Source: Wenzhouxiangella sp. (GTDB lineage Bacteria > Pseudomonadota > Gammaproteobacteria > Xanthomonadales > Wenzhouxiangellaceae). Taken from it: a stretch of 6,175 nucleotides of DNA. The DNA is taken from NCBI GenBank assembly GCA_007119095.1, contig SKQI01000225.1, forward strand, positions 1 through 6,175, given 5' to 3'. Shown one piece after another: positions 1 through 6,175 of this stretch. A model generated the notes under the pieces. The model worked only from the letters and a program-made list of their open reading frames with translations. It had not been told where the DNA came from and ran no database searches. A program made the translations under genes and the position numbers. Each line of letters opens with the position of its first letter. Within the stretch, counting starts at the first letter, position 1.

Positions 1-765
1 CCCCCTGCTTTTGGCGGCATGATGCTGGCCCTGGCGAGCGCCAGCCTGGCCCAGCACCAAGAACCCAGGGCCGGATTTGGCAGCCCCGAGCACCTGGGTG
101 CGCTGTGTCAGGCCATGATCGAGTCTGAAGACCTGCGCCAGCATCTGGAACAGCCGCAGCTACTGGCATCGGAGCAAGCCCTGAAGAGCGCTTTTGCCGG
201 ACTGTGTTCGCAAGCGCCGTTCGCACGCCGTGGCACGACCCACATCAGCATTGATGACGGCAACGGACTGGCTGTGGCGATGACCTTGTCCAACGGCGAG
301 GGTTCGGGTTATGTACTGCCGGGCACGGGGATCATCCTTAACAACATGCTCGGCGAGGAAGACATCAACCGCACCGGCTTTCATACCTGGCCAACCAACC
401 GGCGCCTGGCCTCGATGATGGCGCCGACCATTCTGTCTCGCAAGGGCAAGCGCTGGCTGCTGGGCAGCGGTGGCTCCAACCGCATTCGCACGGCGCTGGC
501 CCAGGTGATTGCGAACCTGATCGACTTTGGACAGCCCCTGGACAAGGCCATCTCGGCACCCCGCCTGCACCTGGAGCGCGGCAGCCTGGCGGTGGAGCTG
601 CCGGAAGACACCTGGACCCTGACCACGCTGGACTGGCTTTCCGAGCACTATCCCGATGCGCGCTGCTGGCCCCAGTGCAACATGTATTTTGGCGGTGTGC
701 ATGCGGTCGGACCCGACGGGGCGGCTGCCGACCCGCGCCGGCAGGGCAGTGCCCGGGAACCCTGA
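1..765 (+). CDS. ggt: Gamma-glutamyltransferase, C-terminal part (5' end outside window)
   Basis: The frame is open from base 1 (PPAFGG, the conserved stretch shortly before the self-cleavage site) to a TGA at 763-765, giving 254 residues. Gamma-glutamyltransferases are N-terminal nucleophile hydrolases that cut themselves before a Thr and then transfer or hydrolyse the gamma-glutamyl group of glutathione and related compounds, usually in the periplasm. Here the nucleophile is the first Thr of GTTH (fragment residue 79, codon 235-237). Further family signatures follow: SNGEGSGY, PGTGI, NNMLGEED (from residue 114), SMMAPT, the glycine-rich GSGGSNRIR (from residue 155) and GGVHAV near the C-terminus (from residue 231). 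The small subunit therefore looks complete and unbroken. One oddity is Ala-Ser at residues 137-138, where E. coli and human enzymes have two Ser that contact the gamma-glutamyl group. The signal peptide and most of the large subunit are outside the window. The family is clear; the physiological substrate is not. Confidence 0.95.
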   Translation, partial: PPAFGGMMLALASASLAQHQEPRAGFGSPEHLGALCQAMIESEDLRQHLEQPQLLASEQALKSAFAGLCSQAPFARRGTTHISIDDGNGLAVAMTLSNGEGSGYVLPGTGIILNNMLGEEDINRTGFHTWPTNRRLASMMAPTILSRKGKRWLLGSGGSNRIRTALAQVIANLIDFGQPLDKAISAPRLHLERGSLAVELPEDTWTLTTLDWLSEHYPDARCWPQCNMYFGGVHAVGPDGAAADPRRQGSAREP

Positions 766-775
766 GCACTGCTCA
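763..775. other. Short dyad overlapping the ggt stop codon
   Basis: TGAGCA-C-TGCTCA is a perfect 6+1+6 dyad starting at the TGA stop. As RNA it could form a 5-bp stem with a 3-base loop. No T-run follows, so it is not a convincing terminator, and it may be chance. Confidence 0.25.
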
Positions 776-811
776 TCGGTCAAAACCCTTGGACGGCAAG
801 TCCTTGTTCCC

Positions 812-817
812 AGGGAG
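812..817 (+). promoter_or_regulatory. Ribosome binding site of the small lipoprotein gene
   Basis: AGGGAG lies 9 bases before the ATG at 827. It supports starting the lipoprotein there rather than at the upstream in-frame ATG at 656, which lies inside the gamma-glutamyltransferase gene. An in-frame GTG at 824 is a possible alternative start that would add one residue. Confidence 0.7.
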
Positions 818-826
818 ATCTTTGTG

Positions 827-1048
827 ATGATGACGAAACGTCTAGCAGTTACCGCCCTGATGCTGGGCACGGTTTTCTTAAGCGCCTGCGCCACCACTCC
901 CAGAAACGCTGACGATGCAAGCAGCAATCGCAGCGCGGTGGACCAACGCTACGTGGCTGCGGTCAATCGGCAGGCCCGCCGCACCGGCACCCAGGTTTAC
1001 TGGGTCAACCCGCCGCGCGAAAAGGATCGGCGCCGATCACAGAACTGA
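827..1048 (+). CDS. Small predicted outer-membrane lipoprotein, 73 residues, unknown function
   Basis: The product starts MMTKR, followed by a hydrophobic stretch (residues 6-17) and a lipobox LSAC with Cys21, so signal peptidase II processing would leave a lipoprotein of about 53 residues. Residue +2 after Cys is Ala, not Asp, which by the usual Lol rule favours the outer membrane. The mature part has a low-complexity linker (ATTPRNADDASSN), then a compact segment VDQRYVAAVNRQARR likely to be helical, then TGTQVYWVNPP, and a charged tail (REKDRRRSQN). The ending V-x-WVNPP resembles that of small uncharacterised lipoproteins of gammaproteobacteria, from memory only. The start at 827 is chosen because it gives a proper signal peptide and has AGGGAG 9 bases upstream. 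The gene lies 61 bases after the gamma-glutamyltransferase stop on the same strand and may be cotranscribed with it; no good promoter was recognised in the gap. The function is unknown. Confidence 0.8.
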   Translation: MMTKRLAVTALMLGTVFLSACATTPRNADDASSNRSAVDQRYVAAVNRQARRTGTQVYWVNPPREKDRRRSQN

Positions 1049-1067
1049 CCGAGCACTTACAGCTCGG
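1049..1067. terminator. Possible weak bidirectional stem-loop between convergent genes
   Basis: CCGAGC (1049-1054), a 7-base loop (1055-1061) and GCTCGG (1062-1067) form a perfect 6-bp stem. It covers the 8-base gap between the lipoprotein stop (1046-1048) and the priA stop (1057-1059). No T-tract follows on either strand, so intrinsic termination would be weak. It is the only candidate terminator in the convergent junction. Confidence 0.3.
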
Positions 1068-3198
1068 CCGGGTCCATATCGACGTGCCAGCGCACCCGGC
1101 GCGCATTGGGGAGCTTGTGCAGATTGTCGATCTGCTGGTTGATGTGGTCGACCAGGAACGTGCGGTTGGCGCTTTGCAGCCATAGCTGGAAACGCCAGTA
1201 GCCACTGCGGCGGGTCATAATGGCGGGGATGGGGCCGGCCACTTCGATGTTTTTGTGGCGCAGGCAGCGGGCCGCGGCGACCAGGAACTGGCGCGCCGGC
1301 TCGGCCTGGTGGGCTTCGGACCGGATTAGGGCCAGGGTGTGGGCCGGCGGCAGTCTGGCCGCCTGGCGCTCGACCAGCAGGCGGCTTGCATAACCCAGGT
1401 AGTCATCGTTCAACAGGGCGGCCAGCAGCGGATGTTCGGGGTTTCGGGTCTGGATGAGAAATTGCCCCGGCCGCTCGGCGCGACCGGCGCGGCCGGCCAC
1501 CTGGTGTACGGCCTGACCCAGGCGTTCAGGGGCTCGAAAATCGGCGCTGAACAAGGCCTGATCCACATCCAGCATGGCGGCCAGGGTAACCGCCGGCAGA
1601 TGGTGGCCCTTGGCCAGCATCTGGGTACCGACCAGAATACAGGGCTGGCCGGTGCGCACGGTGGCAAGCAGGTTTTCGAAGTCGGCCCGGCCGGTCATGG
1701 CATCGCGGTCAACCCGATGCACCGGCACATCGGGAAAGCGCTCCGTGAGCAGGCCTTCAAGGCGCTCGGTGCCCGCCCCCAGCGGCGCCAGCCTTGGCGA
1801 ACCACAGTCCGGGCAGCGCGGTGGAATGCGCTGTTCGGCCCCGCAATGATGACATTGCAGGCGGGCTGGGCGTTGGTGCCAGGTCATGTGGGCATCACAA
1901 CGCCTGCAGTCAGCCTGCCAGCCGCAGTCGTTGCAGATCAGCACCGGAGCATAACCCCGCCGGTTGCGATACAGCAGGACTTGTCCGCCAGCTTCAAGGT
2001 GCTTTTCGATGGCAGTTTCCAGACGTTGATCCAATATGCCATCGCTGCCACGGCTATCCAGCACCTGCCAGCGCGGCAGGCTTGCGCCGCCGGCTCGCTC
2101 GCTCAGAGTGAGCAGTTGATAGCGTCCGGCCTCGACGTTGTTCAGGCTTTCCAGCGAGGGCGTGGCCGAGCCCAGCACGATCGGAATGCCCAGCCTGGCC
2201 GCCCGCAGGACGGCAACATCACGGCCATGGTAGCGGGCGCCATCCTGTTGCTTGAACGAGCCGTCGTGCTCTTCATCCACCACGATCAGGCCGGGATTGG
2301 CCAGCGGCAGAAAGACCGCCGAGCGGGTGCCGACGATCACCCGCGCGCGCCCGTCGCGGGCTCGCTGCCAGGCCTCCAGGCGCTCACCCTCACTCAACCC
2401 GGAGTGGTAGACGGTGGCCGCACAGCCCAGGCGTTTTTCGATACGCCGCACCAATTGCGGCGTCAGGCCGATTTCTGGCGCCAGGATCAGGACCTGGCGA
2501 TCTCGGGCCAACAGTCGCCTGGCCACGCGCAGGTACACTTCGGTCTTGCCGCTGCCGGTGATGCCGGCCAACAGCAGGGCTGCAAAGCGATGACGCTGAC
2601 GCAGAATGGCCGTAGCCGCCTGGCGCTGCTCTGGGTTCAGGTTCGGACCAGCCTGTTCGGCAAGCACTGTCGGGCGGTCCACGGCTTCGATCAAGCCTTC
2701 GGCCAGCATGCGACGCAGGATGTCCGACCCGATGCCGGCGGCTTTCAGCTCGGCCCTTTCACGGGGGCCCTGTTTGAGCAACTCGATTGTCTCGGCCTGG
2801 CGCGGGGCGCGGCTCAAGTCGGCCGCCCGTCCCTGCTCGGTCAGGGCGAGGGCAGTCGCTGCCTGCCGGCGGAAAGGCTTGGTTCGGCGCAACGCACCCG
2901 GCAGCAACAAGCTGATCGCCTCACCCGGCGGGCAGACGTAGTAGCGACGACACCAGGCAAACAGTCCTAGCAGCGATGAATCGATCAGGGCCGGCTCCAG
3001 CAGGCGCTCGATCGGTTTGATATTGGGGGCCGCTTCGACATCGGCATGCGCCATGACCAGGCCGACCAGGCGCCGCGAACCGAATGGCACCAGCACCCGA
3101 CTGCCAACCGGCGGCAGCGATTGATCGGCAGCCGCGCTATAGTCAAACAGCCGCGGCAGCGGAACCGGCACCGCGACCTGAGCAACCGCTAGCGTCAC
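1057..3198 (-). CDS. priA: Primosomal protein N' (PriA replication-restart helicase)
   Basis: PriA is a superfamily 2 3'-to-5' DNA helicase that recognises stalled or repaired forks and recruits the primosome to reload DnaB. The 713-residue product is near the usual length (E. coli about 730). It has the N-terminal 3'-DNA-binding domain (VPVPLPRLFDY, residues 11-20), Walker A GITGSGKT (212-219), Walker B/DEAH-type box DEEH (308-311), GSATPS (343-348), the zinc-binding insert with eight Cys (422, 425, 431, 434, 449, 452, 462, 465), GTQMLAKGHH (524-533) and the motif VI region QVAGRAGR (566-573). All key motifs are intact. The start is a GTG at 3198-3196: no in-frame ATG, GTG or TTG lies between it and the prc stop, and the nearby ATG at 3206 is out of frame. 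AAGG lies 14 bases upstream, rather far. The gene starts 27 bases after prc, so cotranscription is likely. It ends in TAA and converges on the lipoprotein gene. Confidence 0.97.
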   Translation of the reverse strand: MTLAVAQVAVPVPLPRLFDYSAAADQSLPPVGSRVLVPFGSRRLVGLVMAHADVEAAPNIKPIERLLEPALIDSSLLGLFAWCRRYYVCPPGEAISLLLPGALRRTKPFRRQAATALALTEQGRAADLSRAPRQAETIELLKQGPRERAELKAAGIGSDILRRMLAEGLIEAVDRPTVLAEQAGPNLNPEQRQAATAILRQRHRFAALLLAGITGSGKTEVYLRVARRLLARDRQVLILAPEIGLTPQLVRRIEKRLGCAATVYHSGLSEGERLEAWQRARDGRARVIVGTRSAVFLPLANPGLIVVDEEHDGSFKQQDGARYHGRDVAVLRAARLGIPIVLGSATPSLESLNNVEAGRYQLLTLSERAGGASLPRWQVLDSRGSDGILDQRLETAIEKHLEAGGQVLLYRNRRGYAPVLICNDCGWQADCRRCDAHMTWHQRPARLQCHHCGAEQRIPPRCPDCGSPRLAPLGAGTERLEGLLTERFPDVPVHRVDRDAMTGRADFENLLATVRTGQPCILVGTQMLAKGHHLPAVTLAAMLDVDQALFSADFRAPERLGQAVHQVAGRAGRAERPGQFLIQTRNPEHPLLAALLNDDYLGYASRLLVERQAARLPPAHTLALIRSEAHQAEPARQFLVAAARCLRHKNIEVAGPIPAIMTRRSGYWRFQLWLQSANRTFLVDHINQQIDNLHKLPNARRVRWHVDMDPAEL

Positions 3199-3225
3199 GT
3201 CGCCATGGCGCGCCTTGGCGCTGCG

Positions 3226-5364
3226 TCAGTCCAGCGTTGGGGTCGGTGCCGGCGTGCCGCGATGGGCAAGCAAGTGTTTTTCGCGGTCCAGGTCAATCAG
3301 GTCGGCCAGGATACGACCGGCCTCGCGCAGGAACAGATCCGAATCGCTATCGTCGTCACCGTTGTCCTCCGCATCGCCAGGCTCCTCAATCAATCCGTCC
3401 ACGCCCGGCGATGGCTCGTGACCGAAGCGAGCAATGCGACGCTGCTCGGCCTGTTCCATTTCCTTGCGGCGTGTCTCCAGGTTCAGCGATACCGTGCTGC
3501 GATCACGATTGGCTTCCCACTCGGACAAGTCTTCCAGCAGTCTGACAAATTCCTCGTCTTCCACCAGGCGCGACTCATGCCGCTCGCGCGCCGTCTCGAT
3601 CAGCGCCGTCAGATCGGCGACAGGCTCGAACTCGGTCGGATCAATTTCTCCCCAGGGCAGGGCGAATTCCAGCGCACTTTCGCCGAAATCGGCCGGGTCA
3701 CCGGCAGTCGGCAAAACGATATCGGGAATCACGCCGCGCGACTGGGTCGAACCACCCGCAATTCGGTAGAACTGGGCCATGGTCAGCTTGATCTGGCCCA
3801 GACGGGCGTTTTCACTGCGCGAGAACTCATCAAGATTGATCAGGTTCTGGACAGTACCCTTGCCGAAGGTGGTTTCGCCGATGATGACACCGCGGCCGTA
3901 ATCCTGGATAGCTGCGGCAAAAATCTCTGACGCCGAGGCGCTGCGCCGGTCAACCAACACGCCCAGCGGACCGTTCCAGGCCATGCCTGGCTCGCGGTCA
4001 CGCTCCAGCGTCACCCGCCCCTGGGAGTCACGCACCTGGACCACAGGCCCTTCGTCAATAAACAAGCCGGTCATGGTGGTCGCTTCCAGCAGCGCGCCGC
4101 CGCCGTTACCGCGCAGGTCAACAACCAGCCCATCGATCCCACCCTCGGCCTTCATTTCGTTGATCAGGCGGCGGACGTCCCGCGTTGATGAGCGGTAGTT
4201 CGGCTCGTTGCGTGCCCGCCCCTGGAAATCGACATAAAACACCGGCACCCGGACGACGCCAATGCGCAGCGTCTCGTCGCCAAAGGGCACTTCCAGAATA
4301 TCGCGACTGGCGGCCTGCTCTTCGAGACGAACCTGGTCGCGGGTGATGTCGATTTCGCGCGTCGGGCCGCTTAAGCCGGTCTCAGACGGCAGCACGCGCA
4401 GGCGCACCACCGTTTCGCGCTCACCGCGAATCAGCGAGACCACATCGTCCAGGCGCCATCCGATGACTTCCACCATTTCGTCATCGCCCTGGGCAACGCC
4501 GACGATGCGGTCACCGGCCTGCAGTCGCCCGTCCAGGTCAGCCGGACCTCCCGGCACGATCTCCATCACGGTGGTGTATTCGGTTTCACGCTGCAGCATG
4601 GCACCGATGCCGTCCAGCGACAGACGCATGGAAATCTCGAAATTATCGACACTGCGCGGCCCCATGTAGGCCGAATGCGGCTCAATGGAACGCGTGTAGG
4701 CGTTCATGAAAAACTGGAACACGTCTTCGCTGTTGAACTCGTTGATGCGCCGATTCAGGTTGCTGTAGCGCTGACTCAAGGTCTCGGCAATGTCTTCATC
4801 TTCCTGGTCAGCCAGGGTCAGCAACAGCCAGTCATTCTTGACTCGCTTGCGCCAGATTTCATCCAGCTCGGTACGATCAGCCGCCCAGGGCAGTTCTGAG
4901 CGATCAAACTGGTATTCCTCGTCAGCCGTGAAATCAAAGCCCTGCTCCAGCAACTCCAGGGCAAAACTGGTGCGCTCGTCAACACGCCGAACGTAGCGGT
5001 TGAAGATATCAAAGGCAGGTTCGAGATCAGCCGAACGCAGCGCGTCGTACAGATGCTCACGATAGCGCTCCAGATCAGCGATATCTGCGGCCGTGAAGTA
5101 CAGGCGGTTGCCGTCGAGCAGACGCAGGTACTGCTCGAAGATGCGCGATGACATGTCGCCATTGAAATCATCGCGGTGGTAGTGGTAGCTGCGAATGAAA
5201 CGGTTGGCCAGGCGCGTGGCGAATCGGTGCTCGGTTTTTGGGGCAAGCAGCTCCGCGCTCTGTTCAATGACGGTAGCCTGGCCTGGAGACTGCAGCAGAA
5301 CCGCCGGGACGGCAAGTGCGGCGATCAGACCGAGGATCAGAATTCTAGGCAGTTTGCTATTCAT
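3226..5364 (-). CDS. prc: Carboxy-terminal (tail-specific) processing protease, Prc/CtpA family S41
   Basis: This periplasmic serine protease uses a Ser-Lys dyad and degrades or trims proteins from their C-termini; in E. coli Prc acts on penicillin-binding protein 3, SsrA-tagged proteins and the hydrolase MepS. The 712-residue product is close to E. coli Prc (682). An N-terminal hydrophobic segment (about residues 7-24) with a possible cleavage after GQA (about residue 30) indicates export. An N-terminal helical domain follows. A PDZ domain spans about 250-330 (GIGAMLQ, VMEIVPGGPA). The protease core has DLRGNGGG (416-423), SASASE with predicted catalytic Ser477, Asp488 and Lys502 in FGKGTVQ; the Ser-Lys spacing of 25 matches the family. 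A C-terminal Prc domain with a charged, probably coiled helix (about 620-650) and an acidic run (664-676) completes it. The ATG at 5364 overlaps the lipB end by 8 bases and has only a weak GAG-like ribosome site, suggesting coupled translation. Confidence 0.96.
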   Translation of the reverse strand: MNSKLPRILILGLIAALAVPAVLLQSPGQATVIEQSAELLAPKTEHRFATRLANRFIRSYHYHRDDFNGDMSSRIFEQYLRLLDGNRLYFTAADIADLERYREHLYDALRSADLEPAFDIFNRYVRRVDERTSFALELLEQGFDFTADEEYQFDRSELPWAADRTELDEIWRKRVKNDWLLLTLADQEDEDIAETLSQRYSNLNRRINEFNSEDVFQFFMNAYTRSIEPHSAYMGPRSVDNFEISMRLSLDGIGAMLQRETEYTTVMEIVPGGPADLDGRLQAGDRIVGVAQGDDEMVEVIGWRLDDVVSLIRGERETVVRLRVLPSETGLSGPTREIDITRDQVRLEEQAASRDILEVPFGDETLRIGVVRVPVFYVDFQGRARNEPNYRSSTRDVRRLINEMKAEGGIDGLVVDLRGNGGGALLEATTMTGLFIDEGPVVQVRDSQGRVTLERDREPGMAWNGPLGVLVDRRSASASEIFAAAIQDYGRGVIIGETTFGKGTVQNLINLDEFSRSENARLGQIKLTMAQFYRIAGGSTQSRGVIPDIVLPTAGDPADFGESALEFALPWGEIDPTEFEPVADLTALIETARERHESRLVEDEEFVRLLEDLSEWEANRDRSTVSLNLETRRKEMEQAEQRRIARFGHEPSPGVDGLIEEPGDAEDNGDDDSDSDLFLREAGRILADLIDLDREKHLLAHRGTPAPTPTLD

Positions 5365-6037
5365 GTCGACTCAGACCAGCAGGCGGCGCAATAGTTTTAG
5401 ACAGGTTTTCAGTTGAGTTTGCATGGTAATCCAGGCACATGCAAATCGCCGTGACCAGCCTGGCCCTGGCTTCGTCCAGAGAAATGGACGGCACCAGGTC
5501 AACCAGGCGCTTCATTGCCAGGCCGGCAAAACCGCAAGGGTTGATCTGCGCGAACGGACTCAAGTCCATGTCGACGTTGAAAGCCAGGCCGTGATAGCTG
5601 CGACCGCGCCGCACTTTCAGCCCAATTGACGCAATCTTGGCGCCATCGACATAGACCCCCGGGGCACCCTCCTGGCGCTCTCCAACCTGATCCAGATCAG
5701 CCAGCACGTCGATCACGGCCTGCTCGAGCCGATCGACCAGACAGCGCACACCCAGACCACGCCGCTCGAGGTCCAGCAGCGGATACGCCACCACCTGCCC
5801 GGGCCCGTGGTAGGTGACCTGCCCCCCTCGATCACTCTGGACTACCGGAATATTGCCCGGATTGAGCACATGCTCGGCCTTGCCGGCCAGCCCCTGGGTA
5901 AATACCTGGTCGTGCTCCACCAACCAAAGCTCGTCGACCGTTGCCGCATCGCGCTCATCGGTAAACGCGCGCATGGATTCCCAGACGGGGAGGTAGGGCC
6001 GGCGGCCGAGATTTCGGATGGTCAGGTCTAGGGGCAT
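5357..6037 (-). CDS. lipB: Octanoyl-[acyl-carrier-protein]:protein octanoyltransferase LipB
   Basis: LipB moves the octanoyl group from acyl carrier protein onto the lipoyl domains of pyruvate and 2-oxoglutarate dehydrogenases and the glycine cleavage H protein, in the cytoplasm; LipA then inserts sulfur. The 226-residue product carries QSDRGGQVTYHGPGQ (67-81), the catalytic Lys134 in GAKIASIG and the acyl-thioester Cys168 in INPCG, in a normal order and spacing. WLVEHDQVFTQG (38-49) and GKAEHVL are also typical. The ATG at 6037 gives the usual N-terminal length. No Shine-Dalgarno sequence is visible before it: the preceding bases on the coding strand are CCCAAAAACC, and beyond them lies a heptamer repeat dyad. 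The last bases, ATGAATAG, hold both the prc start and the lipB stop. A DUF493-like gene end just upstream matches the ybeD-lipB order of E. coli. lipA is not downstream; prc and priA take its place. Confidence 0.97.
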   Translation of the reverse strand: MPLDLTIRNLGRRPYLPVWESMRAFTDERDAATVDELWLVEHDQVFTQGLAGKAEHVLNPGNIPVVQSDRGGQVTYHGPGQVVAYPLLDLERRGLGVRCLVDRLEQAVIDVLADLDQVGERQEGAPGVYVDGAKIASIGLKVRRGRSYHGLAFNVDMDLSPFAQINPCGFAGLAMKRLVDLVPSISLDEARARLVTAICMCLDYHANSTENLSKTIAPPAGLSRHE

Positions 6038-6050
6038 GGTTTTTGGGAAA

Positions 6051-6140
6051 GGTTTCAGGGTTCAGGGTTCAGGGTTCAGGGTTCAGGGGGAGGCTTCGAT
6101 GAAGGTTTTCCTGAAACCTGAAACCTGAAACCTGAACCCT
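6051..6140. repeat. Inverted pair of heptamer tandem arrays in the lipB leader
   Basis: On the plus strand five perfect TTCAGGG units run from 6054 to 6088. After a spacer, CCTGAAA occurs three times (6110-6130), followed by CCTGAAC and CCT (to 6140). In one register the left arm reads TTTCAGG then four GTTCAGG, and the right arm is its reverse complement with G/A differences in several units. The two arms can pair over roughly 30 positions with a few mismatches around a loop of about 22 bases (6088-6109), which itself contains a small CTTC-GAT-GAAG dyad. The array lies between the DUF493-like stop and the lipB start and would be transcribed if these genes share a message. No T-tract follows, so it is not a classical terminator. 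Dispersed repeat family, RNA hairpin and slippage-prone repeat are all possible. Confidence 0.9.
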
Positions 6141-6145
6141 ATCCT

Positions 6146-6175
6146 TTAAAGCATCATCACCACAACATCCAGCCC
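6146..6175 (-). CDS. ybeD: C-terminal end of a probable DUF493 (YbeD-like) protein, partial
   Basis: Reading the minus strand from the window edge gives GLDVVVMML and then TAA (6148-6146). E. coli YbeD, a small DUF493 protein encoded just upstream of lipB, ends DIVRMVL as I recall it; DVVVMML aligns with this without gaps. The position directly before lipB on the same strand is the second support. YbeD has an ACT-like fold and its exact role is not well settled. Only nine codons are visible, so the call depends on gene order as much as on sequence. Confidence 0.6.
   Translation of the reverse strand, partial: GLDVVVMML

Noticed and set aside
656..826. Longer start for the lipoprotein gene at the ATG at 656.
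   Set aside because: It would overlap ggt by 110 bases and bury the signal peptide inside the protein; the ATG at 827 has a ribosome site and a proper lipobox distance.
789..826. Sigma-70 promoter for the lipoprotein gene using TTGGAC at 789-794 as -35 box.
   Set aside because: At a 17-base spacing the -10 position reads AGGGAG, which is the ribosome site and nothing like TATAAT.
160..927. A 255-codon open frame on the minus strand opposite ggt.
   Set aside because: It runs across the ggt stop and the lipoprotein start, has no recognisable domain, and the plus-strand frame carries clear catalytic motifs.
1339..2970. A 543-codon open frame on the plus strand opposite priA.
   Set aside because: The minus strand encodes an unmistakable PriA with all motifs. 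The opposing frame is rich in Gln, Gly and Ala without domains, as expected for an antisense shadow in GC-rich DNA.
3205..3930. A 241-codon plus-strand open frame opposite the 3' end of prc.
   Set aside because: The Prc protease motifs on the other strand explain this DNA; the frame shows no domain or ribosome site.
6051..6140. Reading the repeat array as a CRISPR array or an intrinsic terminator.
   Set aside because: The units are 7 bases with no spacers and are inverted, unlike CRISPR; no T-tract follows the hairpin on either strand.

Overview
The window is GC-rich, almost fully coding DNA that looks like an ordinary chromosomal core region of a gammaproteobacterium. This rests on a DUF493 (YbeD-like) gene end followed by lipB, a full-length Prc-type tail-specific protease and a PriA of proteobacterial type. 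The repeat style and GC content would suit a Xanthomonadales/Chromatiales-like lineage, but that is inference. No phage, transposase, CRISPR, tRNA or rRNA sequence was seen.

Layout. The plus strand carries the C-terminal part of a gamma-glutamyltransferase (1-765, 5' end outside the window) and then a 73-residue predicted lipoprotein (827-1048). The minus strand, read right to left, carries the last nine codons of a probable DUF493/YbeD-family gene (6146-6175), a 108-base gap filled by a heptamer-based inverted repeat, lipB (6037-5357), a prc/ctp carboxy-terminal protease (5364-3226) and priA (3198-1057). The two gene sets converge with only 8 bases between the lipoprotein stop and the priA stop.

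The minus-strand genes look like one transcription unit. lipB and prc overlap by 8 bases, and prc and priA are 27 bases apart and in the same reading frame. The products do unrelated housekeeping jobs: lipoate attachment, periplasmic protein turnover and replication restart. No internal promoter or terminator was recognised in this set.

No clear new biological system was found. The best unexplained signal is the array at 6051-6140: five TTCAGGG heptamers, a 22-base spacer, then the reverse-complement heptamers. It forms a long imperfect dyad that fills the lipB leader, where no Shine-Dalgarno sequence is visible. The next best is the small, unnamed lipoprotein.
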